Assembly (NCBI GenBank): GCA_036560445.1
Contig: DATBRG010000001.1
Coordinates: 30,631 to 94,630 of the forward strand
Direction of reading: 5' to 3'
Source of the DNA: DATBRG01 sp036560445
GTDB lineage: Bacteria > Pseudomonadota > Gammaproteobacteria > Burkholderiales > Methylophilaceae
Length of the DNA stretch: 64,000 bases
Of the stretch, positions 31,229 to 40,631 are shown piece by piece. The notes below the pieces were generated by a model that did no database searches, had not been told where the DNA came from, and saw nothing but the letters and a program-made list of their open reading frames with translations. Numbering within the stretch: position 1 is the first letter of the stretch; each line of letters begins with the position of its first letter. The translations under genes were made by a program, and so were the position numbers.

Positions 31229-33109
31229 TCAAACCAGTGGCAATCCCGAACGCAGTAAATCCGTCATTTGTTGTTTATTTAATGGCTTGCTGAACAGGTA
31301 GCCCTGACCGATATCGCATTTCAGATCAGCCAGGAATTTTGCTTGTGCTTCAGTCTCTATGCCTTCTGCGACCACCTCGAGTTTTAGACTATGGGCCATC
31401 TGAATAGTCGCCATGGTAATAGCCATATCATCGGCTCCATCGGGGATATCCTTAATAAAGCTGCGATCAATCTTAAGGCGCTCCACTGGGAAGCGTTTGA
31501 GATAGCTCATTGAGGAATACCCAGTACCAAAATCATCAATTGCCAGATGTAAATCCATCGCTCTGAGGCTTGCAAGTCGAGCGATGGTACTCTCTGCATC
31601 ATCCATCAACACACTTTCCGTGATTTCCAGCTCGAGCAAATCCGGATTAGCATAGGTTTCATAAAGAATATCAGTAATGGAATCCATCAACCCTTCCTCA
31701 CGGAACTGGCGCCCTGATAAATTAATGCTCACCCGAATCGGTTTGAACCGCTGCTCCTGCCATGATCTTGCCTGCTGACAGGCTGTACGCATCACCCATT
31801 CGCCGATAGTGACAATCAGGCCAGATTCCTCGGCTACTGGAATAAACTCACTAGGTAACAGCAATCCCCTTTGAGGGTGATTCCAGCGTATCAGCGCCTC
31901 TGCACCCATCAGGCGGCGACTTGGTAATTCAACCTGTGGCTGGTAATAAAGCTCGAACTGTTTCTGCTCAATGGCGTTACGTAGCTCGTTCTCCAATACC
32001 AGACGCGTAGAGCTTTTATAATGCATTTCTGCAGCGAATAATTGGAATTTGTTCTTGCCTCGGCTTTTGGCACGGTACATCGCGGTATCCGCACTGCGTA
32101 GTAATTGTGCGGCATCACTGCCATGCTGGGGATAAATACTTGCACCTATACTCACCCCTATGTAGAGGTTACGGTCTTGCAATACGATAGGCTCAGTCAA
32201 TACCCGGATAAACTCCTCTGCAATCGTGGTCAATTGCCTAACATCATCAGCATCATTCAATATCATGGCAAATTCATCACCACCCACACGGTAAATCACG
32301 TCCTCATGCCATACCGTTGACATCAGGCGTTCTGCAACCCCGCGTAGCAAAGCATCACCAACATCATGTCCCAAGGTGTCATTAATGACCTTAAAATCGT
32401 CCAGATCCAGGACTAAAAGAGCCAGTGCGCCATTTTGCAGTTGCGAGTCATTCAGTAGCTGCTGTATTTTCTGATTAAAAGAATAACGATTAGGCAACTT
32501 GGTTACCGTATCATAGTTTGAGAGGTAACCAAGTTGCTCTTCAGCATTAATAACTGCTCGCTGGAGGCGGCTGAGAAGGAAGGCTGCGGCAAACAAGGTC
32601 GCCAGCATCACCAAGCTGGTCGTGGCGATATAGCGTAACAACTGGCTGTATAACCTATTGAGATTAGCACGTACATACAAAGTCCCAATCGTACTGCCAG
32701 AAAATATCAGGGGTTGCCAGATTTCTGTGTAATGCAATCCGGTTCTGACTATTGGGCTATGGATATCAGCGAGATATAAAGATTGTGGGGTAGTTCCGGT
32801 ACGCACATATTCGGCAATGCGCTGCTGCTTGGAGCCATAAAGTGCAACTGCATCCACATCCGGGGAAGCAGACAAGGTGGACAAAGTTTCTATCGCGGTA
32901 TCGCGGTTATCGTATTCTAGGGCCATCACACTGTTGTCAGCGACAATACGCATTTGAACTTCAATGCTTGCAGTCAAATCCCTACGCAAGGATGCATACT
33001 CAAGTGCTATCAATGACAGGCCTGCGGCAAGCAAAGCCATACCAACGGCAAAGATATGCACTATTCGAAAGCCTGATAGCCCTGATTTGTTCAAATTTGC
33101 CACACTCAT
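31229..33109 (-). CDS. Membrane GGDEF-EAL cyclic-di-GMP enzyme with CHASE-type sensor
   Basis: A 626-residue protein with TM1 at about 15-37, a periplasmic sensor of about 115 residues resembling CHASE8 (TASIEVQMRIVADNSVMALEYDNRD), TM2 at about 157-180, a GGDEF domain and an EAL domain. GGDEF is intact (276-280), but the inhibitory I-site has WHED instead of RxxD, so product inhibition is probably lost. EAL (404-406) and the DDFGTGYSS loop are intact, so it may both make and break cyclic-di-GMP. It lies alone and reads leftward. The 214-bp upstream region has a short dyad TGGCAT/ATGCCA (33180-33194). Confidence 0.93.
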   Translation of the reverse strand: MSVANLNKSGLSGFRIVHIFAVGMALLAAGLSLIALEYASLRRDLTASIEVQMRIVADNSVMALEYDNRDTAIETLSTLSASPDVDAVALYGSKQQRIAEYVRTGTTPQSLYLADIHSPIVRTGLHYTEIWQPLIFSGSTIGTLYVRANLNRLYSQLLRYIATTSLVMLATLFAAAFLLSRLQRAVINAEEQLGYLSNYDTVTKLPNRYSFNQKIQQLLNDSQLQNGALALLVLDLDDFKVINDTLGHDVGDALLRGVAERLMSTVWHEDVIYRVGGDEFAMILNDADDVRQLTTIAEEFIRVLTEPIVLQDRNLYIGVSIGASIYPQHGSDAAQLLRSADTAMYRAKSRGKNKFQLFAAEMHYKSSTRLVLENELRNAIEQKQFELYYQPQVELPSRRLMGAEALIRWNHPQRGLLLPSEFIPVAEESGLIVTIGEWVMRTACQQARSWQEQRFKPIRVSINLSGRQFREEGLMDSITDILYETYANPDLLELEITESVLMDDAESTIARLASLRAMDLHLAIDDFGTGYSSMSYLKRFPVERLKIDRSFIKDIPDGADDMAITMATIQMAHSLKLEVVAEGIETEAQAKFLADLKCDIGQGYLFSKPLNKQQMTDLLRSGLPLV

Positions 33110-33323
33110 AATGCTAAATATAACCCTGCATCGAATTGGACATATGTTAACTACAAAAAAACTTTTCTTTATTTTGGACTGGCATCAGATGCCAAGAGTA
33201 GGGAGCAAATCTTTTGACTGCCATATTAATGTGACTTCTATGGTTCTTATGTAATTTAAAGTCTAACATGAGCGGGGAAAATTCAACGCTACAAAAACCG
33301 TAAGCCACGAGAATTCCGCAACC

Positions 33324-34118
33324 TCAAACCGCCACGGGGGCCTTGATTGCAGGGTATGGGTCATAGTCTTCAAGGGTAAAGTCTTCAAATTTAAAACCAA
33401 AGATATCGCCTACCTCAGGATTGATTCGCATATGGGGTAGTTGACGTGGTTGCCTACTGAGCTGTTCTTGTACTTGCTCAAGATGATTGAGGTAGATATG
33501 CGCATCACCTAACGTATGAATAAAGTCACCTAGCTTGAGGTCACAGACTTGCGCCACCATCATGGTCAATAGTGCATACGATGCGATATTAAAAGGTACA
33601 CCCAGGAAAATATCTGCACTTCTCTGATACAACTGGCAAGAGAGTTTTCCATCCGCCACATAGAATTGGAAAAACGCATGGCAAGGCGGTAGCTTCATCT
33701 GGTCAACATCAGCGACATTCCAGGCTGAGACAATCAACCGGCGCGAATCAGGGTTGTTTTTGATGGCACTGATTACCTGTGTGATCTGGTCGATATGGCT
33801 GCCATCCGGCTTCGGCCAGTTACGCCATTGGTAGCCATAGACCGGGCCAAGGTTACCCTTCTCATCGGCCCATTCATCCCAGATACTGACACCGTTTTCC
33901 TTCAGGTAAGCGATATTGGTACTGCCCTGCAGGAACCATAAAAGCTCGTGGATGATGGACTTGAGATGTACTTTCTTGGTAGTCAGCAGGGGAAAACCCT
34001 CGGCCAGATTAAAGCGCATCTGGTAGCCGAAGACTGATAGTGTGCCTGTACCAGTGCGGTCTTCCTTCTTGTGGCCGTGTTGCAGTACGTGGCGCATCAA
34101 GTCGTGGTAGACCTTCAT
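33324..34118 (-). CDS. thyA: Thymidylate synthase
   Basis: Methylates dUMP to dTMP with methylene-tetrahydrofolate. The 264 residues equal the E. coli length. The catalytic cysteine is C146 in PCHAFFQFYV, and RTGTGTLSVFG near the N-terminus binds phosphate. It is the last gene of the leftward run alaA-hom-thrC-thyA, 11 bp after thrC. Placing thyA behind threonine genes rather than with folA is a local arrangement. No terminator could be identified downstream. Confidence 0.98.
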   Translation of the reverse strand: MKVYHDLMRHVLQHGHKKEDRTGTGTLSVFGYQMRFNLAEGFPLLTTKKVHLKSIIHELLWFLQGSTNIAYLKENGVSIWDEWADEKGNLGPVYGYQWRNWPKPDGSHIDQITQVISAIKNNPDSRRLIVSAWNVADVDQMKLPPCHAFFQFYVADGKLSCQLYQRSADIFLGVPFNIASYALLTMMVAQVCDLKLGDFIHTLGDAHIYLNHLEQVQEQLSRQPRQLPHMRINPEVGDIFGFKFEDFTLEDYDPYPAIKAPVAV

Positions 34119-34129
34119 GGCATGACTCC

Positions 34130-35560
34130 CTAGTTCGTATGTTGAATAATAAATTGCTTGATGGTGGTCACATCGGCCTCCATCACTTCAAATCTTTGCG
34201 GCAAATCTTCCAAGCCCAGCAAATCAACAGGTCGCTGCGGTGGCTGGCCAAGTGCTTCGACAATCGCATCCTCAAACTTGGCTGGTAGCGCTGTCTCTAG
34301 TACCACCATTGGCACATCTGGCTCACGATACTCCAATGCGACCTTGAAGCCGTCTGCGGTATGGGTATCTATGGTGATCCCATACCGTTCATGTACCTGG
34401 CGTATAGTCTTCATTCGGCTAATATGGTTACTGGCACCGGAGACGAAACCATAGTCAGCGACCTTGGCGAAGTAGCCGCCTTCGTTTAAATCAAAAGCAC
34501 CACCACTATCAACTTTAGCCCATAGTTCACGCATCTTGCCAGCATCGCGGCCAACAACGTCAAAAACAAAGCGTTCAAAATTCGAAGCCTTGCTGATATC
34601 CATCGATGGGCTGGAGGTATGGTAGGTATTAGCTGAGCCGCGTGGGCGGTAGATACCAGTCTTGAAGAACTCATCCAGCACATCATTTTCGTTGGTGGCA
34701 ACAACCAGCTTCCTGCTTGGCAAGCCCATCATGCGTGCGATATGCCCGGCACAGACATTACCAAAATTCCCTGACGGTACAGAAAAACTAACCTGCTGCT
34801 GATTGGTGCTGGTAACAGCGAAATAACCCTTGAAATAGTACACAACTTGCGCCGCAACCCGCGCCCAGTTGATGGAGTTAACTGCACCTATTTTGTATTT
34901 GGCCTTGAACGCATGATCATTAGAAACCGCTTTCACCATATCTTGCGCGTCATCAAATACACCTTTGACGGCGATATTAAAGATATTCCCGTCTTGTAGC
35001 GAGAACATCTGTGCAGTTTGGAAACGGCTCATTTTTTGATACGGCGAGAGCATGAAGACTTTGATGCCCTTCTTGCCACGCATAGCATACTCTGCTGCCG
35101 AACCTGTATCCCCCGAAGTAGCGCCTAGAATGTTCGTTTCCTGGCCAACCTTTGCCAACACATACTCGAACAGGTTGCCGAGCAACTGCATAGCCATATC
35201 CTTAAACGCCAGCGTTGGGCCATTAGACAAAGACAGCAGATGCAGACCCGGTTCCAACGTCAGCGTTGGCGTAATATCAGCCGCATCCTGACTAGGGCGT
35301 ACGTGCTTGTATATCTCGGGTAGGTAGGTTTTATCGATCAGTGCTTTAAGGTCGGCGGCTGGAATATCGTCGACCAGTCGTGACAGAATCGCGTAAGCCA
35401 GCTCACGATAGTTCATATCACGCATGGCTGCTAGGTCTGTATCGCTAAAGTGCGGATAACTCTCTGGCAGGTAAAGACCGCCATCAGGAGCCAGGCCGCC
35501 AAGTAAGATTTCACTGAAAGCAAGTGCAGGCGACTGCCCACGGGTACTAACGTATTTCAT
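34130..35560 (-). CDS. thrC: Threonine synthase
   Basis: Converts O-phosphohomoserine to threonine using PLP. The 476 residues fit the longer (type II) class. The PLP lysine is K120 in NGPTLAFKDMAMQ, and the phosphate loop SGDTGSAAEYA and a Ser-rich PSGNFGN segment are present. The start codon shares its first base with the hom stop codon (TAATG at 35560), so translation is probably coupled. The homoserine kinase thrB that would link hom to thrC is not in the window. Confidence 0.97.
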   Translation of the reverse strand: MKYVSTRGQSPALAFSEILLGGLAPDGGLYLPESYPHFSDTDLAAMRDMNYRELAYAILSRLVDDIPAADLKALIDKTYLPEIYKHVRPSQDAADITPTLTLEPGLHLLSLSNGPTLAFKDMAMQLLGNLFEYVLAKVGQETNILGATSGDTGSAAEYAMRGKKGIKVFMLSPYQKMSRFQTAQMFSLQDGNIFNIAVKGVFDDAQDMVKAVSNDHAFKAKYKIGAVNSINWARVAAQVVYYFKGYFAVTSTNQQQVSFSVPSGNFGNVCAGHIARMMGLPSRKLVVATNENDVLDEFFKTGIYRPRGSANTYHTSSPSMDISKASNFERFVFDVVGRDAGKMRELWAKVDSGGAFDLNEGGYFAKVADYGFVSGASNHISRMKTIRQVHERYGITIDTHTADGFKVALEYREPDVPMVVLETALPAKFEDAIVEALGQPPQRPVDLLGLEDLPQRFEVMEADVTTIKQFIIQHTN

Positions 35561-36873
35561 TATTTACTGAGTTCTTCCATACGGATGCGCGTGACCTTGC
35601 CATCAATCGCCGCTAGCGCTTCCATTGCGGCAATGGCTGCATCCATGTTCTTTTCTATGGTGATATGGGTAAGAATGACGATGTCTGCTTCTGTCTCGTT
35701 CTCGGCCGGTTCTTTCTGCATCATCGCATCAATAGAGATATCACGGTCACCCAGTATCCTGGTCACTTCTGCCAGCACGCCAGGCTTATCCATGGCACGC
35801 AGCCGCAAGTAATAGGCACTACTGATTTCTGTAATAGGCAATATCGGCAAATTAACAATCTGGTCAGGCTGGAAACCAAGATACGGGACTCGCTGCTCTA
35901 TGCTTGCCGAAGCAACACGTGCCACATCAACAAGATCGGCTATCACTGCGCTGGCCGTCGGCTCAGCACCGGCACCTGCACCGTAATAGAGGGTGGGGCC
36001 AACAGCATCGCCTTTTACCACTACCGCATTCATGGCGCCGTTAACATTCGCCACCAGGCGCTTCTCCGGAATCAGGGTTGGGTGCACACGTAATTCAACA
36101 CCTTGCGCACTATGCTTGGTGATGCCCAAGAGCTTAACGCGATAACCAAGCTCCTCGGCATAACGAATATCCTTGCTGCTAAGCTTGGTGATACCTTCGG
36201 TATAAACCTTGTCAAACTGCATCGGGATACCAAAACCGATGGCCGACAAAATCATGAGTTTGTGCGCAGCATCAATCCCCTCAACATCAAAGGTCGGGTC
36301 TGCCTCAGCATAACCCAGGCGCTGGGCCTCGCCCAAAACATCGGCAAAAGCCAAACCTTTTTCGCGCATCTCGGTGAGGATGAAGTTAGTAGTGCCGTTG
36401 ATAATGCCGGCAATCCATTCGATACGGTTAGCCGCCAGCCCTTCACGCAGTGCTTTAATAATAGGGATGCCGCCAGCCACCGCGGCTTCAAAAGCCACAA
36501 TCACACCCTTCTTTTGCGCTGCGGAAAATATCTCATTGCCATGCAGCGCAAGCAGCGCCTTGTTGGCAGTCACCACATGCTTGCCATTTTCAATGGCTTT
36601 TAGCACCAACTCTTTGGCAATGGTATAGCCACCGATCAGTTCAACAACGACATCCACATTCGGGTCGTTAACCACTGAGAAAGCGTCGTCAGTTATGTCT
36701 ACACTGCCCTGGGTAACCTTACGAGCCAAATCAAGATTGCGATCAGCAACCTTGATGATTTTGATATCCCGACCTGCACGACGACTAATTTCAGCCTGAT
36801 TACGCGCCAGCACGTTAAAAGTACCGCCACCTACCGTACCTATGCCTAACAGCCCTACATTGATTGCTTTCAT
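35560..36873 (-). CDS. hom: Homoserine dehydrogenase
   Basis: Reduces aspartate semialdehyde to homoserine, a branch point to threonine and methionine. The 437 residues have an N-terminal Rossmann motif GLLGIGTVGGG, a catalytic domain with NGTTNFILTEM and a C-terminal ACT domain (about 350-430, starting YYLRLRAMDKPGVLAEV) that normally gives threonine feedback control. It is the monofunctional form without aspartokinase. It begins 19 bp after alaA and shares a TAATG junction with thrC. Confidence 0.97.
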   Translation of the reverse strand: MKAINVGLLGIGTVGGGTFNVLARNQAEISRRAGRDIKIIKVADRNLDLARKVTQGSVDITDDAFSVVNDPNVDVVVELIGGYTIAKELVLKAIENGKHVVTANKALLALHGNEIFSAAQKKGVIVAFEAAVAGGIPIIKALREGLAANRIEWIAGIINGTTNFILTEMREKGLAFADVLGEAQRLGYAEADPTFDVEGIDAAHKLMILSAIGFGIPMQFDKVYTEGITKLSSKDIRYAEELGYRVKLLGITKHSAQGVELRVHPTLIPEKRLVANVNGAMNAVVVKGDAVGPTLYYGAGAGAEPTASAVIADLVDVARVASASIEQRVPYLGFQPDQIVNLPILPITEISSAYYLRLRAMDKPGVLAEVTRILGDRDISIDAMMQKEPAENETEADIVILTHITIEKNMDAAIAAMEALAAIDGKVTRIRMEELSK

Positions 36874-36892
36874 ATATTCAGTCTAATTCGCG

Positions 36893-38125
36893 CTAGATTT
36901 TGGAACCGTAGCGCTTGCGATACTGTTCAAGGAATCGTGCTATGCGTTTGATTGCCTCCGTAAGGTCATCCACATTCGGCAGGAATACCACACGGAAATG
37001 GTCAGGCGTTTTCCAGTTAAAACCGCTGCCTTGCACCAGCAGGACTTTCTCTTCCAGCAGCAAATCCAGGATGAACTGCTGGTCATCCTCAATAGGATAG
37101 ACTTTTGGATCAAGGCGCGGGAAAAGATACATAGCCGCAGCAGGCTTGGTACAAGTGACCCCAGGAATTTCGGTAAGCAGTTTGTAGGCTAGATCACGCT
37201 GTTTACAGAGGCGGCCTGAGGGCGCTACCAAATCATTGATACTCTGATAGCCACCAAGCGCAGTCTGGATTGCAAGCTGGCCTGGGACATTAGCGCAAAG
37301 GCGCATTGAGGCCAGCATATTCAGGCCCTCGATGTAGTCCTGGGCATGACGCTTCTCACCAGAAACCACCAGCCAACCAGCACGATAGCCACAGGTACGG
37401 TAGTTCTTAGAGAGCCCATTAAAGGTGACGAACAATACATCATCGGCAAGTGATGCTACCGAGGTATGCGTGTTACCGTCGTATAACACCTTGTCGTATA
37501 TCTCATCGGCAAACACCACCAGCTTGTGATGGCGCGCAATCTCGATGATGCCCTCTAACGTTTCCTTGGGATACAAGGCACCGGTTGGGTTATTTGGGTT
37601 GATGATAACAATGCCGCGGGTGTTGGCAGTGATCTTGGCCTCGATATCCTTGAGATCAGGCAGCCAGCCAGACTGTTCATCACAAAGATAATGCCTGGCA
37701 CTGCCACCAGCCAGGGTTACAGCTGCTGTCCATAATGGGTAATCCGGCATAGGCACCAGAATCTGGTCACCATTATTCAGCAAGGCCTGCATAGCCATGA
37801 CGATAAGCTCTGAGACACCGTTACCAATAATGATGTCATCAATAGTCACCCCGGCAATCTTCTTTTGCTGGGTGTAGTGCATGATAGCCTTGCGCGCGGC
37901 AAACAGGCCCTTGGAATCAGTGTACCCAGAGGCCTGATCCATATTACGGATCACATCCTGCAAGATTTCCTCGGGTGCCTCAAAGCCGAATGGCGCCGGG
38001 TTACCGATATTCAGCTTGATGATACGGTGGCCTTCTTCCTCCATCTCGCGCGCACGCGCCAACACCGGGCCGCGAATGTCGTAGCACACGTTGTTGAGTT
38101 TGGTCGATTTAAGGATAGCTTCCAC
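36893..38125 (-). CDS. alaA: Alanine (glutamate-pyruvate) aminotransferase AlaA
   Basis: Makes alanine from pyruvate with glutamate as donor. The 410 residues show class I PLP aminotransferase features: NPNNPTGA, FADEIYDK and the Schiff-base lysine K240 in FNGLSKNYR. The stretches KLNNVCYDIRGPVL, IGNGVSELIV and MLASMRLCANVPGQ are close to E. coli AlaA from memory. The start is GTG at 38125. In betaproteobacteria this gene often sits upstream of hom and thrC, as here. The specific substrate is well supported but not proven by eye. Confidence 0.92.
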   Translation of the reverse strand: MEAILKSTKLNNVCYDIRGPVLARAREMEEEGHRIIKLNIGNPAPFGFEAPEEILQDVIRNMDQASGYTDSKGLFAARKAIMHYTQQKKIAGVTIDDIIIGNGVSELIVMAMQALLNNGDQILVPMPDYPLWTAAVTLAGGSARHYLCDEQSGWLPDLKDIEAKITANTRGIVIINPNNPTGALYPKETLEGIIEIARHHKLVVFADEIYDKVLYDGNTHTSVASLADDVLFVTFNGLSKNYRTCGYRAGWLVVSGEKRHAQDYIEGLNMLASMRLCANVPGQLAIQTALGGYQSINDLVAPSGRLCKQRDLAYKLLTEIPGVTCTKPAAAMYLFPRLDPKVYPIEDDQQFILDLLLEEKVLLVQGSGFNWKTPDHFRVVFLPNVDDLTEAIKRIARFLEQYRKRYGSKI

Positions 38126-38236
38126 GCTGAATCACCCGTCAGAAAAGTGTGCTATCTTACCCTGTAGCGGCATTCGCAGGCAATTCAAGCCTACCGAAAG
38201 GCCAGCTTTAATTCATGATCGATTTCAAAATTCAGT

Positions 38237-38605
38237 ATGAAACTACATCTCACACATGCAGCAGGCAATCAACTCATCACCGGCTACGGCTCAGGCTGGG
38301 TACAAGTGAATGAACTGCGTTATGTACATAGTCTGATCGTGCTGCCAGAGCGGCTGATTACGGACTGGCCTGCGACAGATTTTGGCAGCCTGGAAGCGGT
38401 ACACTTTGAAACATTGCTGGAATTAAAACCGGAAGTCGTGTTGCTTGGCACCGGAGATAAACATCGGTTTATTCATCCACGATTGAGTCGCTCTCTGACT
38501 GAGGCCGGTATAGGTGTGGAGTGCATGGATACGGCTGCTGCCTGCCGTACCTACAATATCCTGATGGCTGAAGGGCGCCATGTCGCCGCAGCGCTAATTA
38601 TCTAG
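38237..38605 (+). CDS. Mth938/DUF498 domain protein
   Basis: A 122-residue single-domain protein of the Mth938-like (DUF498, NDUFAF3-related) fold. Typical features are ITGYGSGWVQVNELRYVHSLIVLPE in the N-terminal half, the PEVVLLGTGDKHRF strand-turn block and the MDTAAACRTYNILMAEGRHVAAALI end. Bacterial members are soluble and uncharacterised; mitochondrial NDUFAF3 helps complex I assembly. It is a single-gene unit between divergent alaA and convergent fabB (1 bp between stop codons). Confidence 0.9.
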   Translation: MKLHLTHAAGNQLITGYGSGWVQVNELRYVHSLIVLPERLITDWPATDFGSLEAVHFETLLELKPEVVLLGTGDKHRFIHPRLSRSLTEAGIGVECMDTAAACRTYNILMAEGRHVAAALII

Positions 38606-38606
38606 C

Positions 38607-39827
38607 TTATAGCCCCCGACGCGAGAATGTGAGCGTGGCATTCGTACCGCCAAAACCAAAGCTGTTAGATAGCGCAGTCTGGATATTGGCATTGTCGATA
38701 CGCTTGCGCACAATATTCAGGCCTTCGGCCGCCGGATCAAGGGTTTCGATATTAGCCGAAGCAGCGATAAAATTGTTTTCCATCATGAGCAGCGTATAGA
38801 TCGCCTCGTTGACGCCTGCTGCGCCCAGCGCATGACCTGATAGTGACTTAGTAGAGGCGATGGCGGTTTTACTTTCACCGAATACTTCACGAATAGCTTC
38901 GAGTTCCTTCACGTCACCGACCGGGGTACTGGTGCCGTGAGTGTTGATGTAATCGATGGGACCTTCTACGCCTTCAAGCGCCAGCCTCATGCAGCGCATG
39001 GCGCCTTCCCCACTCGGTGCCACCATGTCATAGCCATCGGAGGTGGCTCCGTAGCCAACCACTTCGGCATATATCTTCGCACCGCGCTTCTTGGCGTGCT
39101 CATATTCTTCCAGTATGACGATACCACCACCACCGGAGATGACAAAACCGTCGCGGTTCGCATCGTAAGTACGCGAGGCCTTATCCGGGGTTTCGTTGTA
39201 CTTGCTAGAGAGTGCGCCCATGGCATCGAACATGAACGACAGCGTCCAATGTTCCTCTTCGCCACCGCCGGCGAACACGATATCCTGCTTGCCCAACTGG
39301 ATCTGCTCGACGCCCGCGCCGATACAATGCGCACTGGTTGCACAGGCAGAGCTGATGGCGTAGTTGATACCCTTGATCTCAGCCCCGGTAGCAAGACAAG
39401 CGGAGATGCCGCTGGCCATGGACTTGGTGACCATATAAGGACCGACCCGGCGCACACCCTTCTCACGCAATGTGTCGATCCCTTCCAGGATACTTTCGTG
39501 TGAAGCCCCGCCCTGCCCGACGATCAGGCCGGTACGCACATTGGAGACTAGCTCTTTTGGCAGTTGCGCATCTGCGATGGCTTCCTGCATGGCCAGCCAT
39601 GCATAGGCATGGCCACTAGCCATAAAGCGTAGCAGCTTGCGGTCAATCAGCTCCTGGACATTCAGGTTCTTGATCGAACCGGCAACGTGCGAACGCAGGC
39701 CTTTTTCAGCATATTCAGGCTGATAAGTGATGCCTGAGCGACCAGCGTGCAGGCTATCCAAAACTTCAGACTTATTATTACCCAGGCTGGAGATTATCCC
39801 CATACCAGTAACGACGACACGACGCAT
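38607..39827 (-). CDS. fabB: 3-oxoacyl-[acyl-carrier-protein] synthase I
   Basis: Elongates fatty acids, including the cis-unsaturated intermediate made by FabA. The 406 residues have the catalytic Cys C162 in SSACATSAHCIG, His H297 in NTHGTSTPVGD and the KSLSGHALGAAG His. I chose the ATG at 39827, preceded by GGAGAA. A TTG at 39842 overlaps that ribosome site and is improbable. With fabA 38 bp upstream it forms the classic anaerobic unsaturated fatty acid pair. Confidence 0.96.
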   Translation of the reverse strand: MRRVVVTGMGIISSLGNNKSEVLDSLHAGRSGITYQPEYAEKGLRSHVAGSIKNLNVQELIDRKLLRFMASGHAYAWLAMQEAIADAQLPKELVSNVRTGLIVGQGGASHESILEGIDTLREKGVRRVGPYMVTKSMASGISACLATGAEIKGINYAISSACATSAHCIGAGVEQIQLGKQDIVFAGGGEEEHWTLSFMFDAMGALSSKYNETPDKASRTYDANRDGFVISGGGGIVILEEYEHAKKRGAKIYAEVVGYGATSDGYDMVAPSGEGAMRCMRLALEGVEGPIDYINTHGTSTPVGDVKELEAIREVFGESKTAIASTKSLSGHALGAAGVNEAIYTLLMMENNFIAASANIETLDPAAEGLNIVRKRIDNANIQTALSNSFGFGGTNATLTFSRRGL

Positions 39828-39865
39828 TGCGTGTTCTCCCAAACTTGATTAGCTAAATTATTATT

Positions 39866-40381
39866 TTAGAAATTATCCGTGCGGGTAAACAAACCCACAC
39901 GCAGATCGTTGGCAACGTAGATCTCACGGCCATCCAGCTCCATGCGAGCATCGGCAATACCCATGACTAATTTGCGCATGATGACCCGTTTCAGATCGAT
40001 ATAGTAGGTCACTTTTTTGCCCGTAGGTAGCACCTGACCAGTAAATTTCACCTCGCCAGCACCCAGCGCACGACCACGACCCGGGCCACCCATCCAGCCC
40101 AGAAAAAAACCAACCAACTGCCACATGGCATCTAAACCAAGGCAGCCAGGCATCACCGGATCGCCCTCGAAATGACAGCCAAAGAACCACAGATCTGGCT
40201 TGATATCCAACTCGGCAATAATCTGACCGTGACCATATTTGCCGCCATCCTCTGTAATTGAAACAATACGATCGAACATCAACATAGGTGGCAACGGCAG
40301 TTGCGCATTACCTGCACCAAACATTTCACCACGACCGCAGGTCAACAGTTCATCATAAGTAAAGCTATTCTGTTTTTGCAT
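39866..40381 (-). CDS. fabA: 3-hydroxydecanoyl-ACP dehydratase/isomerase
   Basis: Introduces the cis double bond at C10 in fatty-acid synthesis. The 171 residues form a hot-dog fold with catalytic H70 (FFGCHFEGDPVMPG) and D84 (GLDAMWQL), as in E. coli. It is first in the fabA-fabB unit and divergent from mxaR across about 250 bp. No strong ribosome site is visible upstream of its ATG. Confidence 0.98.
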   Translation of the reverse strand: MQKQNSFTYDELLTCGRGEMFGAGNAQLPLPPMLMFDRIVSITEDGGKYGHGQIIAELDIKPDLWFFGCHFEGDPVMPGCLGLDAMWQLVGFFLGWMGGPGRGRALGAGEVKFTGQVLPTGKKVTYYIDLKRVIMRKLVMGIADARMELDGREIYVANDLRVGLFTRTDNF

Positions 40382-40517
40382 TAGTTGTACTTTTTTATCT
40401 AAGCCAGATTGAATTAGCCTCTATTTTCGCCGGAAACCACATTTAACGAAAGCCCCACAAAATCAAAGCATATCTCAGAGGCAAAATAAGTCGTAATTAA
40501 TGCATGGTTAACAGGGG

Positions 40518-40535
40518 GTATACAGATCTGTTTAC
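40518..40535. promoter_or_regulatory. Operator-like dyad in the fabA-mxaR gap
   Basis: GTATACAGATCTGTTTAC is an 18-bp dyad with 8 of 9 base pairs and a perfect core ACAGATCTGT. It is about 100 bp upstream of mxaR and 140 bp upstream of fabA. The 250-bp gap holds no gene. Its right half is AT-rich (40560-40620) and should contain the mxaR promoter, which I could not place. Confidence 0.4.
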
Positions 40536-40631
40536 ACTTACCTATATTCTCGTTACTATCCGACTTCGCTTTGTAAATGATTTATTAATTTTTAATTACT
40601 CTTTTTAGTTACTTTTTTATGGGGCATGTCA

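Noticed and set aside
33180..33194. TGGCATCAGATGCCA upstream of the GGDEF-EAL gene as a sigma-54 promoter
   Set aside because: The GG-to-GC spacing is not 10, so it is not a -24/-12 element. It may be a short operator, with no further support.
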